Source: Janthinobacterium sp. ROICE36
Lineage (GTDB): Bacteria > Pseudomonadota > Gammaproteobacteria > Burkholderiales > Burkholderiaceae_D
Reading direction: 5' to 3'
Length of the DNA stretch: 64,000 nucleotides
Assembly (NCBI RefSeq): GCF_002869965.1
Contig: NZ_PEBS01000001.1
Span: forward strand, 1-64,000
The notes under the pieces were generated by a model that was not told the DNA's origin, searched no databases, and saw only the letters and a program-made list of their open reading frames with translations. This document shows positions 8,977-18,495 of the stretch, in pieces (the first letter of the stretch is position 1; each line of letters opens with the position of its first letter). The position numbers and the translations under genes are program-made.

Positions 8977-9508
8977 GGTGGGTATCTAGGGTGAACGTGA
9001 ATTTTCCATCGTCGGCTTGCTTCAGGACCAGGGCCTGGCCCGCCGGCACGGCAGTGAAGGCGGCCACGAAATCGGCGGCCACCGGCAACTGGCGCTCGCC
9101 GCGGTCGACCAGGGCGGCCAGCATGATCTTGGCCGGACGGCCATAGTCGAACAATTCATTGATGGCCGCGCGCGTGGTGCGGCCCGTGTACAGCACGTCG
9201 TCGACCAGCAGGATGGTGGCGCCGGCCACGTCAAAACTGATCTGCGTCGGCTTGACGTCGGCATGCAGCCCTTTCTGGGCGAAGTCGTCGCGGTAGAACG
9301 AGACGTCGAGCACGCCCAGGCGGCCCGGCAGGTTCAGGTCGCGCGCCAGACGTTCAGCCAGCCAGGCGCCACCCGAATGGATGCCGACGATAGCCACGTT
9401 GGGGATGCCCGCCAGGCCGCTCTGCACCTGCTGCAGCAAGACCGCGTACAGGGCCTCGGCGTCGAGTTGGGAAGGATTCGTAGGATGCGGCATAGAGTTC
9501 TTAATCAT
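8969..9508 (-). CDS. pyrR: PyrR-type pyrimidine regulatory protein/uracil phosphoribosyltransferase
   Basis: This 179-residue protein contains the PRPP-binding motif [18 protein letters not shown], typical of type I phosphoribosyltransferases, and the PyrR-like context [20 protein letters not shown]. In Gram-positives PyrR binds pyr mRNA. In betaproteobacteria the paralogue sits at the head of pyrB-pyrX and its regulatory role is less established. Start choice is uncertain: ATG at 9508 or ATG at 9493, neither with a good ribosome-binding site. Confidence 0.88.
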   Translation of the reverse strand: MIKNSMPHPTNPSQLDAEALYAVLLQQVQSGLAGIPNVAIVGIHSGGAWLAERLARDLNLPGRLGVLDVSFYRDDFAQKGLHADVKPTQISFDVAGATILLVDDVLYTGRTTRAAINELFDYGRPAKIMLAALVDRGERQLPVAADFVAAFTAVPAGQALVLKQADDGKFTFTLDTHHA

Positions 9509-9532
9509 TCAGGATGGGAGGCTAAGGTCAGA

Positions 9533-9931
9533 TTAATAATTCGCGTCGAAATACTGTTGCAGGATGATGGCGGCGGCGCGGTCGTCGATGACTTCGCCGC
9601 GCCTGGCGGCGATGACGGCAGAGGAATAACGTTCATCGACCAGTTCCACTGGCAGGTTGAAGCGGCCATGCACCTGGTTGGCGAAACGGCGGCAGCGCGC
9701 GCTCATGTCGTGTTCGGTACCATCCGGATGGCTGGGCAGGCCCACCACGATGCGGCTCGCGCCCCACTCCTTGATCAGGCTATCGATGGCGGCAAACTTC
9801 GGCTCATTCGCCGTGGCCGTGATCACGCTGAGCGGCTTGGCCTGGCAAATCATGCTATTGCCGATGGCCACGCCGATGCGTTTCAAACCGAAATCAAAGG
9901 CGAGGATGGTGTCGATGGCGTCACCGCTCAT
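9533..9931 (-). CDS. ruvX: Holliday junction resolvase-like protein RuvX/YqgF (pre-16S rRNA nuclease)
   Basis: The 132-residue protein begins with the RNase H-like motif ILAFDFGLKRIGVAIGN and contains IVVGLPSHPDGTE and VELVDERYSS, all characteristic of the YqgF family. YqgF trims the 5' end of 16S rRNA precursors and has also been linked to recombination. It overlaps the 3' end of yqgE by four bases (ATGA), a near-universal pairing in proteobacteria. Confidence 0.95.
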   Translation of the reverse strand: MSGDAIDTILAFDFGLKRIGVAIGNSMICQAKPLSVITATANEPKFAAIDSLIKEWGASRIVVGLPSHPDGTEHDMSARCRRFANQVHGRFNLPVELVDERYSSAVIAARRGEVIDDRAAAIILQQYFDANY

Positions 9932-10575
9932 GCGTGGCCAGCCTCGCTGGCGAGCATGAGCGGGTCGATGCCCAGCAATTTGATGGCCGCCACGTAGCGC
10001 TGCTCGATGGGGAAGTCGAACAGGATGTCGGCCGAGGCGCCGACCGTCAGCCAGCCATTGCGGCCGATCTCGTCTTCCAGCTGGCCCGGGCTCCAGCCCG
10101 AATAGCCGATCGACACCAGCATGCGCTCGGGACCATCGCCCTTGGCGACGGCTTCGAGTACGTCGATCGAGGTGGTAAACGCGATTTCATCGGTCACCGT
10201 CAGCGACGAGGAATAATGCGCGCCCGGCGTATGCAGCACGAAGCCGCGGTCGTCCTGCACGGGGCCGCCGAACATGATCGGTTCGTTGATGATGGGCGTG
10301 TCGCTGCCGGCCGCCAGTTTCAGATCGATGCGGTCGAACAGCACTTCCATGGTCATGTCGGTGGGTTTGTTGATGACGACGCCCAGTACGCCGTTTTCAT
10401 TATGTTCACAAACGTACACGACCGTGCCACCGAAGATCGGATCTTGCATGGCCGGCATCGCAATCAGGAAATGGTTGGCCAGATTCAGGGTGGAGGAACC
10501 GGTCGCGACCGGTTCTCCCACACCCTGCATCAAACGATGTCCTGGTAGAGAATGGTCGATTTTACTCTTTTTCAT
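9928..10575 (-). CDS. yqgE: YqgE/AlgH family protein (DUF179)
   Basis: A 215-residue YqgE/AlgH family member with the conserved FLIAMPAMQDPIFGGTVVYVCEHN segment and GPVQDDRGFVLH. The biochemical role of the family is not settled. It is the first gene of the yqgE-ruvX-pyrR-pyrB-pyrX-plsC run. A 20-bp perfect palindrome lies in its 5' coding region at 10496-10515. Confidence 0.93.
   Translation of the reverse strand: MKKSKIDHSLPGHRLMQGVGEPVATGSSTLNLANHFLIAMPAMQDPIFGGTVVYVCEHNENGVLGVVINKPTDMTMEVLFDRIDLKLAAGSDTPIINEPIMFGGPVQDDRGFVLHTPGAHYSSSLTVTDEIAFTTSIDVLEAVAKGDGPERMLVSIGYSGWSPGQLEDEIGRNGWLTVGASADILFDFPIEQRYVAAIKLLGIDPLMLASEAGHA
10496..10515. repeat. 20-bp perfect palindrome inside the 5' end of yqgE
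   Basis: The bases GAACCGGTCGCGACCGGTTC equal their own reverse complement. The site lies about 60 bp inside the yqgE coding sequence, so it could be a coding coincidence, a protein-binding site or an mRNA hairpin near the start. Confidence 0.5.
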
Positions 10576-10971
10576 ACGCGATGCTCTCTCTGTGGGCTTG
10601 CTGGCAAGTCTCGCTTACCCCGCTATCGTACGCCTGACGCACGCTGCCGCGAATATTGGACGGCGAGAAGCGTAATGCCAGGCGCTATTCTTGTTATATT
10701 ATAAATTTTTTATACATTCGCTTAGCCATTCGGCTACTTCAGTACGCTTTGCAACTTGCGAAATATCAAACCTCGCCGCGCTTGCGAGCGCATTGCCATG
10801 TCAATTGTAAAATTGATTGCACAATCGCTGTCGCACATAAACCACCACGAACATAGCCGCTAGTTTACACTGAATTGCCGCTGCAGCGACGCCAAAGGCG
10901 CGACGCGCGCGGCCATAAAGCCCTGTTGGCGGCAAAAAATGGCCTATCTTTGACCCTGAACACGCAAAATA
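10576..10971. other. Gene-free divergent promoter region between yqgE and phr
   Basis: These 396 bp separate the divergent starts of yqgE (minus) and the photolyase (plus). There is an AT-rich core around 10690-10720 and a CAATTGTAAAATTG partial palindrome near 10802. I see no credible gene: the short open frames lack ribosome-binding sites and family features. No confident -35/-10 assignment can be made by eye. Confidence 0.6.
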
Positions 10972-12435
10972 ATGACAATCAAGACTACCCTGGTATGGTT
11001 CCGGCGCGATCTGCGCGCATTTGACCATGCTGCACTGCATCACGCCCTGCGCCAGAGCCAGGCCGTGCATTGTGTCTTCGTCTACGACACCACCATCCTG
11101 GCAGCGCTGCCGCGCCGCGACCGGCGGGTCGATTTCATCCATGCCAGCGTGGCCGAACTGGCCGACGAGCTGCGCCAGCTGGGTGGCGACCTGATCGTGC
11201 TGCACGCGGACGCCGCCGAGGCCATCCCGCGCCTGGCCGCCGAGCTGAACGCCGACGCCGTGTTTGCCAACCACGACTACGAGCCGCAAGCGATCGCCCG
11301 CGACGCCCGGGTGGCCGCCGCGCTCACGCACGAGGCGCGCCTGTGGTTCAGCTTTAAGGACCAGGTGATCTTTGAAAAGGACGAGGTGTTGACGCTCTCG
11401 GCCAAGCCATACACCGTCTACACGCCGTACAAGAATGCCTGGCTGAAGAAAATGCGCGCCGAACCCGGCTGCCTGGCGCCGCTCGATATCGAACCGCACG
11501 CAGCCACCCTCGCGCCGCCGCGCAGCGGCACGCCTGTCCCCCTGCCTACCTTGGGGGAGCTGGGTTTCGACACCAGTAACCTGGCCGAACTGGCCATTCC
11601 CACGGGCATGTCAGGCGCCAGTATGCTGTTCGAGGATTTTTTACCGCGCGTGACCCGCTATGACGTGGCGCGCGATTTTCCTGCCCTGAAGGGGCCGTCC
11701 TACCTGTCCATGCATCTGCGCTTCGGCACCGTATCGCTGCGCTACCTGGTGCGCACCGTGGTCGACCTGATGGACCGGGGCAGCGGCGGCGATGGCGCGC
11801 CCGTGTGGCTGGCTGAATTGATCTGGCGCGATTTCTACGCCATGATTTTGTACCAGAACCCGCATGTGGAAGGCGGCGCCTTCAAACCGGCCTACGACGC
11901 CATCGCCTGGGAAACCGGCCCCGAAGCCGATGCCGCATTTGCGGCCTGGTGCGAGGGGCGCACCGGCTATCCGCTGGTGGACGCGGCCATGGCGCAGCTG
12001 AACCAGACGGGCTATATGCACAACCGCCTGCGCATGGTCACGGCCTGCTTCCTGATCAAGGATCTGGGCATCGACTGGCGCCGCGGCGAAGCGTATTTCG
12101 CGCTGCACCTGAATGACTTCGACCTGGCGTCGAACAACGGCGGCTGGCAATGGGCCTCCTCGTCCGGCTGCGATGCGCAACCCTATTTCCGCATCTTCAA
12201 CCCGATCACGCAATCGGAAAAATTCGATGCGAACGGTCGCTTCATCCGCCGCTACCTGCCGCAACTGAAGGCGCTGGGCGACAAGGAAATCCACGCGCCC
12301 TGGCTGGTGCCACGCATGCTGCTCGAGCAAAAAGACATCGAGCTGGGGCGCGATTATCCGGAACCGCTGATACAGCACGACTCCGCGCGCAAAGAGACCC
12401 TGGAGCGCTATGAAGTGGTCAAAGTGGTGAAATAA
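10972..12435 (+). CDS. phrB: Deoxyribodipyrimidine photolyase (class I CPD photolyase)
   Basis: The 487-residue protein has the photolyase N-terminal antenna domain (TLVWFRRDLRAFDHAALHHA) and the C-terminal FAD domain with NRLRMVTACFLIKDLGIDWRRGE and NNGGWQWASSSGCDAQPYFRIFNP. It repairs cyclobutane pyrimidine dimers with blue light. It stands alone, divergent from yqgE. A cryptochrome-like role cannot be excluded from sequence, but length and motifs fit a repair enzyme. Confidence 0.95.
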   Translation: MTIKTTLVWFRRDLRAFDHAALHHALRQSQAVHCVFVYDTTILAALPRRDRRVDFIHASVAELADELRQLGGDLIVLHADAAEAIPRLAAELNADAVFANHDYEPQAIARDARVAAALTHEARLWFSFKDQVIFEKDEVLTLSAKPYTVYTPYKNAWLKKMRAEPGCLAPLDIEPHAATLAPPRSGTPVPLPTLGELGFDTSNLAELAIPTGMSGASMLFEDFLPRVTRYDVARDFPALKGPSYLSMHLRFGTVSLRYLVRTVVDLMDRGSGGDGAPVWLAELIWRDFYAMILYQNPHVEGGAFKPAYDAIAWETGPEADAAFAAWCEGRTGYPLVDAAMAQLNQTGYMHNRLRMVTACFLIKDLGIDWRRGEAYFALHLNDFDLASNNGGWQWASSSGCDAQPYFRIFNPITQSEKFDANGRFIRRYLPQLKALGDKEIHAPWLVPRMLLEQKDIELGRDYPEPLIQHDSARKETLERYEVVKVVK

Positions 12436-12471
12436 GACAGGAAGCGGCGAGGCCGGGCACCGCTGCCGCGT

Positions 12472-13116
12472 TCAATGCGCATCGCCTGTCGTGAACGCCG
12501 TCCAGACCGACCGCCAGGCGCCGTGCGGAAGTTTCGCCTGCATGGAAAGGGACAGTCCTCCCGTTCCCAGCGGCTCACCTGGCCGCCATGGCAGATTGTC
12601 GAGCTTATTGTCCAGTTTATTGTCCAAACTCAGCGCCCGCGCCCTGCCCACATCGACATTGATCCTATCCCTGGTGTCGTAGCCGACTTCCAGGATGGGA
12701 TGCAGCACCCTCCCCATACCTGTCAAATACAAGGTATCGACATGGACATCGGGTTTATCAAAACGTTCATACAGCCTCGTCGCGGCAGAGTTGAATCCCT
12801 TGCCCATGGCGATGCCGATGGTGGCCGGGCCATCGCACCCCAGCAGCGCGGCGAGTGCCCAGTAGTCATGATCGGCAGTGAGCAGCCTCGCCAGGCAGCG
12901 TTCTATCCATGCTGACTCATCGGCTCGGAACGCATGCCAGTAGGGCTTCAGCGAGTTTTGCAGGTAGCCCACTTCATGTAGCGCCCCGACGAGGTTGATT
13001 TGCCTGTCGACAGAGCCGATATCCTGCAACAGATGGGCGGCGGCTGCGGCAAGCGCATGCTCACCTTTGACCATGGCTTTGTCTTCAAGTTTTTTCAGTT
13101 TGGCGTGCATGCTCAT
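12472..13116 (-). CDS. Protein of unknown function encoded directly after chpA
   Basis: I choose the ATG at 13116, preceded by AGGAAA, giving 214 residues; an upstream ATG at 13140 would add eight. The start is 29 bp after the chpA stop, so co-transcription is likely. The N-terminal part is helical and charged (MSMHAKLKKLEDKAMVKGEH), and the middle reads LTADHDYWALAALLGCDGPATIGIAMGKGF. The C-terminal part contains LDNKLDNKLDN, encoded by degenerate 12-bp tandem repeats at 12592-12627. No signal peptide or membrane segment is evident. I do not recognise a family. Confidence 0.6.
   Translation of the reverse strand: MSMHAKLKKLEDKAMVKGEHALAAAAAHLLQDIGSVDRQINLVGALHEVGYLQNSLKPYWHAFRADESAWIERCLARLLTADHDYWALAALLGCDGPATIGIAMGKGFNSAATRLYERFDKPDVHVDTLYLTGMGRVLHPILEVGYDTRDRINVDVGRARALSLDNKLDNKLDNLPWRPGEPLGTGGLSLSMQAKLPHGAWRSVWTAFTTGDAH
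12592..12627. repeat. Three degenerate 12-bp tandem repeats in the unknown gene
   Basis: Units CAGATTGTCGAG, CTTATTGTCCAG and TTTATTGTCCAA lie head to tail in frame and encode the LDN-K repeat. Copy number could vary by slippage without breaking the frame. Confidence 0.7.
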
Positions 13117-13145
13117 TATTTTCCTGGCGCGACGATGCACGCCCG

Positions 13146-16100
13146 TTATCGTTGTCGAGGTGTTTCGGAAGCAGACTCCGTTTGCAAGCGCTGCACTTCC
13201 GCCAGCAATTCCTCTTCCTGGAACGGCTTGCCGAAATACGCATTCACACCCAGTTCAAACGCGTGCGCGCGGTGCTTGTCGGCGCTGCGCGAGGTGATCA
13301 TGATGACGGGAATGGCGCGCGTCTTGTCATCGCTACGCACATTGCGCGTCAGGTCAAAACCATCCATGCGCGGCATCTCCACGTCAACCAGCAGCAGGGC
13401 CGGCATGGCAGCCGGTTCCAATGCATGCAGCTGCTCCAGTGCCTCGACGCCATCTTTTGCCAGCAGTACCTGGTAGCCTTCACGCTCGAACAAACGCTGC
13501 ATCACGCGGCGCACCGTCAGCGAATCGTCGACCACCATCACGCGCACGGCTGGCACGGCCAGTGCGCTGGAGGCGGCATGCTGTTCGCTGCTGGCCAGCG
13601 CATATTGCGACAGCAATTCCGGATGATGTTCCAGGTGCTGCGCCAGCGCCACCGGATTAAGAATCAGCACGATATCGCCCGTGCCCAGCACCGTGGCGCC
13701 GGCGATGCCCGGCATGCGCGCCAGCTGCGGCCCTACATGCTTGACCACGACCTCGCGGTTGCCCACCACGTCATCGACCTGCAGCGCCAGCCTGTCATTG
13801 CCATTCCTCAGCAGCAGCACAGGCGCATAGCGCTGCGTGGCCTGCGCCGCCGGTGTCTCGCCCAGCATGGCCGACAGGTGGTGCAGCGCCAGCGACTGCC
13901 CGTGCGACTCGATGCGCCCGGCCGCCCGCACCTGCTCCAACTGCTCGCCTTTCAGGTGCAGCACCTGCTCCACCAGCACTGATGGCAAGGCATACGTCTT
14001 GCCGTTCGCCGCCAGCAGCACCACTTGCGTCACGGCCAGGGTCAGCGGCAAGTGGATGGTAAAACGCATGCCCAGTCCGGCCTGCGTCAGCGTTTCCACG
14101 CGCCCGCCCAGGGCCAGCGCTTCGGAGCGCACGATGTCCATGCCAAAACCGCGCCCGGCCAGTTCCGTCAGGCTGTCGGCGGTGGAAAAACCGGGCGTGA
14201 AAATCAGCTCGGCCGCCTGCGCGTCGGTCAAGGGCGCGTCCGTCGCCACCAGGCCGGCGCCGTGCGCCTTGGCGCGGATGCGTTCCAGGTCCAGCCCCGC
14301 GCCATCGTCGGAAAAGGCGATCGCCACTTCATTGCCCTGCTGGCTGACCTGTACCAGCAACTCGCCCGTCTCGCTCTTGCCTGCGGCCAGGCGCGCCTCG
14401 CGCGGCTCGACGCCGTGCACGATGGCGTTGCGCAACAGGTGCTCGAACGGCGCGGCCATGCGTTCGAGCACGCTGCGGTCGATTTCCACGCCACCGCCGC
14501 GAATATCGAGGTTGACGCGCTTGTCGACTTCCTTGGCGCTTTGCCGCGCCACGCGGAACAGGCGTTCGGCAATGCTGGCAAACGGCACCATGCGGATCTG
14601 CATCAGGTCGCGCTGCAGCTCCCGCGTCAGGCGCGCCTGCAGCACCAGGTCGTCCGTCACCGCGTCGACGCTGTGACTGAGGTTTTCATGGAACGAGGCC
14701 ACGTCGTTGACGCTTTCAGCCATCATGCGCGTCAGTTCCTGCAAGCGCGTGAAGCGGTCGAATTCAAGCGGATCGAATTCGCGCTCGCTGCCGACAGCCA
14801 TGCGCGAGGCGATCTGCGATTCGGCCTGCATTTCCACTTCGCGCAGTTGGCGGCGCAAGCGCGCGAGGTTGTCGGAAAACTCGGACAGCGAGGCGCCCAG
14901 CACGCCAACTTCATTTTCCATCTTCGACCGCGTAATCGACACTTCGCCCGCCTGGTTCACCAGACGGTCGAGGATATCGGCGCGCACCCGCACCAGCGCC
15001 GCCTTCGGTTCGGCCGCCGGCGTGTCTTCCATGCCTGGCAAGGGCAGCAAGGGCTGCTGCAACTGTTCGAACAGGTGCAGCGCATGGTCGTAGTGGGCCA
15101 GCAATTCATCGAAAGCCTGCGGCGTGGCGGTGCCTGCGTGCAGCATGTTTTCGATATGCGTCTCGATTTCATGCGCATGCTGGCCCAGGCGCATGGCGCC
15201 GGCCATGCGCGCGCTGCCTTTGACGGTATGCAGGGTGCGCAGCAGCATCTGCGCCTGGCCGCTGTCGTGCGGTTGCTGTTGCCAGCTGCGCAGCGCCTCG
15301 CCGATCTGCGGCAGCAGGTCGGCGCCCTCCTCCAGGAAGACGGATAATAAATCGAGGTCGAGTTCATCGCTGATGCCGGCGCTCGCCGCCAGCAGCGCGA
15401 CAGCATCGGCCGGCATGATGGCCGGCGCCAGCGCTTCCGGCTCCACGTGCTCCAGCGGCGGCGCGTGCTCGAAGCCGGCGTCGAACAGGTCGTCGCTGGC
15501 GCCACTGTCCGGCGTCGGCGCCAGCGCGGCCGGCTGCAGCGCATCGGCGACGATGCTCGCATACGTCGCCTCGAACAAGGTCTCGAGCTGCGCCGCAGGG
15601 ATCTCGGCCAAGGCGTTGGCCTGCGCTTCGGCAGGCTGCGCCGGCGTGCCGACGATACTGGCGTAAGCGGCCGCAAACAGGGCGTCGAGCTGGTCTTCCT
15701 TGCCTGCGCCTGGCACCGCCGTCAAGGCGCGCCACAGGGTGTTGAGCGCTTCGATCATGTCCGGCTGCGATGGCGCCAGGTCGCCCAGCGCAAACGCCTG
15801 CAGCATTTGCGCGATGCGCTGCGTAGCCTGTTCCAGCACGTCATGCTGCTCGGCGCACAGGCCGGCCAGCGGCGGCACCACCGTCTCGATCACCGTCTCG
15901 ATCGCATGCGCCAGGTCGCGCAAGGATTGGAAGCCGACCGTGCCGGACGTTCCCGCCAGGGTATGCACGGCTTGCAGCGCCTCCGCGCTGACGGCACGCT
16001 GCTCATGGCGCCATTCGCCGAAGTCGCGCGTCAGCACGCGCAGCAATTCATCCGTCTCGGCCAGGTAGATGTTGTACAAGGGTAGGCTGATGCGCAGTGC

Positions 16101-18422
16101 ACCGACGTGCTTGAGGTGATCGTCAGGCGCTTCGTGCGCGGCGGGCGCCGTGGCGGACGGAAAGCCGATCACATTGCCATTGCTGGCCACCGCAGCAGCC
16201 GGGCGCAGCTTGCGCAGTTCGAACGGACCGCCTTCGCGCACGCGTTCGGCCGCCGCCAGCAACATGCCGGCCTCGCGCTCGCGCCCTGCGCCGCCGTCCA
16301 GTTCGGCCACCCACTCGCTGAGCTGGTACCAGCCGTAATTGAGCAGGGTGAACAAATCGTCGCTGGCAGGGCGCGTCTCGGCCAGCCAGGTATTCATGAC
16401 ACGCTCGATGGCACCGGCGGCCTCGGCAAACTGCGCCAGGCCGATCATGCGGCTGCTGCCTTTGAGGGTATGGAACGAGCGGCGCAGCATGGCCAGGTGG
16501 TCGCCGCTGGCGGCCTGCTCGCGCGGCAGGGCCAGCGTGGTATCGACAAAGGCCAGCACTTCGCGCGCTTCGGCGATGAAGATGTCGAGCATCTGCGCGT
16601 CGACATCGGTCACTGCCGGCGCAGCATCCACCCCGGCAGGCGCGACGGGCGCCAGGGCCTGGTCGAGCAAGGGTACCGGCACGACACCGGCGGCGGCGAC
16701 TTTTTCAAATGGCAGGGCGCGGAAGGTAGCGGCGGCGGCATCGAAATGGAAACGCCCGCTGGCCGCTTGCGCGTTGCGGCCCAGCATATCAACAAAAAAG
16801 CCCAGCGCACTGACATTTTGTGCGATCTCGTCGAGCGCCTCCGCATTGGCGTCACCACCGGCCAGCTGCTGCACGGCCGCGTCGACCTGCCGCACGGCGG
16901 CGCGGGCATCTTCCTGTCCCAGTCCCGCCAGTTGCTGCTGCAACTGCCCCAGCAAGGGTGCGACGCTATCCAGGCTCCCCGCCACGCCACGCGAGGCATC
17001 CGCGTAATAAGCGTTGAGCACCTGCTCCACCTGGCGCAGGCCCGTCTTCATGTCCTCGGCCAGCGCGGCGACGATCTGGCCCTGCTCGATCTGGCGCGAC
17101 AACTCGCCCGCCGTGATGGGCGGTGGTGCTTCGCCAGCGAGCAGCGCCTGCAGGCGCGCGGCGATGGTTTCCGCATTGCCGGCAAAATCGTCGGGCAGGC
17201 GGCGCACCTGCTCCAGCCCCGTGTCAGCGAACAGCAGCGCCATGCCGATTTCATTGTCCAGGGCCGCACTGCGCCCGCTGACGACGGCTTGCCGCGCCAC
17301 GGCCGCGCATTCGCGTAGCAGGCTGGCCAGCGCCGGCTGTTTCAGGATGTCGGTCTGCGTCGCCACCTGCTGCAAGGACTGTTCGAATGCGTCGCCCAGG
17401 GCGGGATCAAGGTCGGCTTGCGCCAGACGGCTCCAGCTGGCGCGCGCCTGCGCCAATGCCGTGCGCGCGCCTTGCAAGGCATCCTGGTCGACCTGGCCGT
17501 AGCGCCGCGCTTCCACGTCGGCGGGCACCTGCCCCTCCAGCGCGAAAGCGGCACGCAGCTGGCGCGCCTCCGGCGTCGGCTCGGCGGCGGCAGCGATGAA
17601 GAACAAAGCGTCGCGCAGCATCGATGCGGGCAGGCTGGCCGTGCCCTGCGCCAGGCGGCGCAATTGCAGATTGATCAGGCCGAACAACTGTTTGACGTTG
17701 AGCGTGCCCATGCCCTCGCCGCTGGCCGCCAGTCCCGCAAACGCCTGCATGGCGAACCAGAAGGTACGTGCCGGCGCTTCTTGCTGCGCGTCCGCCACCA
17801 TGCTCAGGGTGGCGTGCAAGTCGCTCGCGTGCTGGCGCCGCGTCGCATCATCCGGCGCTTTCAGGAAGGGCAGCAAAGACTTTTCAAAGCGCCCGCGCCA
17901 GGCCGGATAATCGGCCACCAAGGAAGCGTCCGCCAGCGCGATGGCATGCCCTTCCAGCATCGATGCAGGCGGAAAAAACAGGTCGGCCGGATGACTGCGT
18001 TCGGCGCCCAGCATGGCTTGCAAGTCGCGGTAATAAGGGAACAAACGCGTCGGCTGCGGCGGCGTGCCGGCCACCAGGTCTTCCAGGTATTCGATCAGGG
18101 CCTGATACAGCCCGGCGACGATCTGCGCATGGTCGAGCGTGTATTCCAGGCTACCGTCGCGAAAGCGCGTCAGTGCCTGTTCGGCGCCATCCGTCAGCAG
18201 GCTGGCACCGGCCACGTCCACCATCACCAGCGCGCCATGCGCCTGGCGCAGGTGCGAGCGTGCATGCTGCAGTGCCGTGGCGCGTTCCTCGCGCTCGCGA
18301 CCACCCGCTTCGAACAGCGCCGTTTTCGAGCGGCCCAGCGCCTCGCGGATTTCCACCATCACCCACGACAGGGGTTCGCTGTCGAACGGCTTGGACTGCT
18401 GCGGACTATCAGGTGTGCTCAT
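13146..18422 (-). CDS. chpA: ChpA/PilL-type hybrid chemosensory histidine kinase of the type IV pilus (Pil-Chp) system
   Basis: The start is taken at ATG 18422 (after GAGG), giving 1758 residues; an in-frame start 30 bp upstream is possible. The N-terminus (LSWVMVEIREALGRS) is typical of ChpA. Three clear phosphotransfer sites are visible: H651 (RRSFHTLKGSSRM), H820 (AVHTLAGTSG) and H1065 (RTLHTVKGSARM). A CheA-like kinase core follows with N-box N1332 (HLLRNAIVHGVEPRE), then a CheW-like domain and a terminal receiver with acceptor D1680 (LLVDVEMPRMDG). It should take signals from PilJ through PilI and phosphorylate PilG and PilH to control twitching and surface sensing. Confidence 0.95.
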   Translation of the reverse strand: MSTPDSPQQSKPFDSEPLSWVMVEIREALGRSKTALFEAGGREREERATALQHARSHLRQAHGALVMVDVAGASLLTDGAEQALTRFRDGSLEYTLDHAQIVAGLYQALIEYLEDLVAGTPPQPTRLFPYYRDLQAMLGAERSHPADLFFPPASMLEGHAIALADASLVADYPAWRGRFEKSLLPFLKAPDDATRRQHASDLHATLSMVADAQQEAPARTFWFAMQAFAGLAASGEGMGTLNVKQLFGLINLQLRRLAQGTASLPASMLRDALFFIAAAAEPTPEARQLRAAFALEGQVPADVEARRYGQVDQDALQGARTALAQARASWSRLAQADLDPALGDAFEQSLQQVATQTDILKQPALASLLRECAAVARQAVVSGRSAALDNEIGMALLFADTGLEQVRRLPDDFAGNAETIAARLQALLAGEAPPPITAGELSRQIEQGQIVAALAEDMKTGLRQVEQVLNAYYADASRGVAGSLDSVAPLLGQLQQQLAGLGQEDARAAVRQVDAAVQQLAGGDANAEALDEIAQNVSALGFFVDMLGRNAQAASGRFHFDAAAATFRALPFEKVAAAGVVPVPLLDQALAPVAPAGVDAAPAVTDVDAQMLDIFIAEAREVLAFVDTTLALPREQAASGDHLAMLRRSFHTLKGSSRMIGLAQFAEAAGAIERVMNTWLAETRPASDDLFTLLNYGWYQLSEWVAELDGGAGREREAGMLLAAAERVREGGPFELRKLRPAAAVASNGNVIGFPSATAPAAHEAPDDHLKHVGALRISLPLYNIYLAETDELLRVLTRDFGEWRHEQRAVSAEALQAVHTLAGTSGTVGFQSLRDLAHAIETVIETVVPPLAGLCAEQHDVLEQATQRIAQMLQAFALGDLAPSQPDMIEALNTLWRALTAVPGAGKEDQLDALFAAAYASIVGTPAQPAEAQANALAEIPAAQLETLFEATYASIVADALQPAALAPTPDSGASDDLFDAGFEHAPPLEHVEPEALAPAIMPADAVALLAASAGISDELDLDLLSVFLEEGADLLPQIGEALRSWQQQPHDSGQAQMLLRTLHTVKGSARMAGAMRLGQHAHEIETHIENMLHAGTATPQAFDELLAHYDHALHLFEQLQQPLLPLPGMEDTPAAEPKAALVRVRADILDRLVNQAGEVSITRSKMENEVGVLGASLSEFSDNLARLRRQLREVEMQAESQIASRMAVGSEREFDPLEFDRFTRLQELTRMMAESVNDVASFHENLSHSVDAVTDDLVLQARLTRELQRDLMQIRMVPFASIAERLFRVARQSAKEVDKRVNLDIRGGGVEIDRSVLERMAAPFEHLLRNAIVHGVEPREARLAAGKSETGELLVQVSQQGNEVAIAFSDDGAGLDLERIRAKAHGAGLVATDAPLTDAQAAELIFTPGFSTADSLTELAGRGFGMDIVRSEALALGGRVETLTQAGLGMRFTIHLPLTLAVTQVVLLAANGKTYALPSVLVEQVLHLKGEQLEQVRAAGRIESHGQSLALHHLSAMLGETPAAQATQRYAPVLLLRNGNDRLALQVDDVVGNREVVVKHVGPQLARMPGIAGATVLGTGDIVLILNPVALAQHLEHHPELLSQYALASSEQHAASSALAVPAVRVMVVDDSLTVRRVMQRLFEREGYQVLLAKDGVEALEQLHALEPAAMPALLLVDVEMPRMDGFDLTRNVRSDDKTRAIPVIMITSRSADKHRAHAFELGVNAYFGKPFQEEELLAEVQRLQTESASETPRQR

Positions 18423-18495
18423 GCATGCCTCGGTAAAGAAATCGTAGCGCAAAAATCGGTACGCACAACACGCCGCGTCTGGAATGGCGCGGCGT

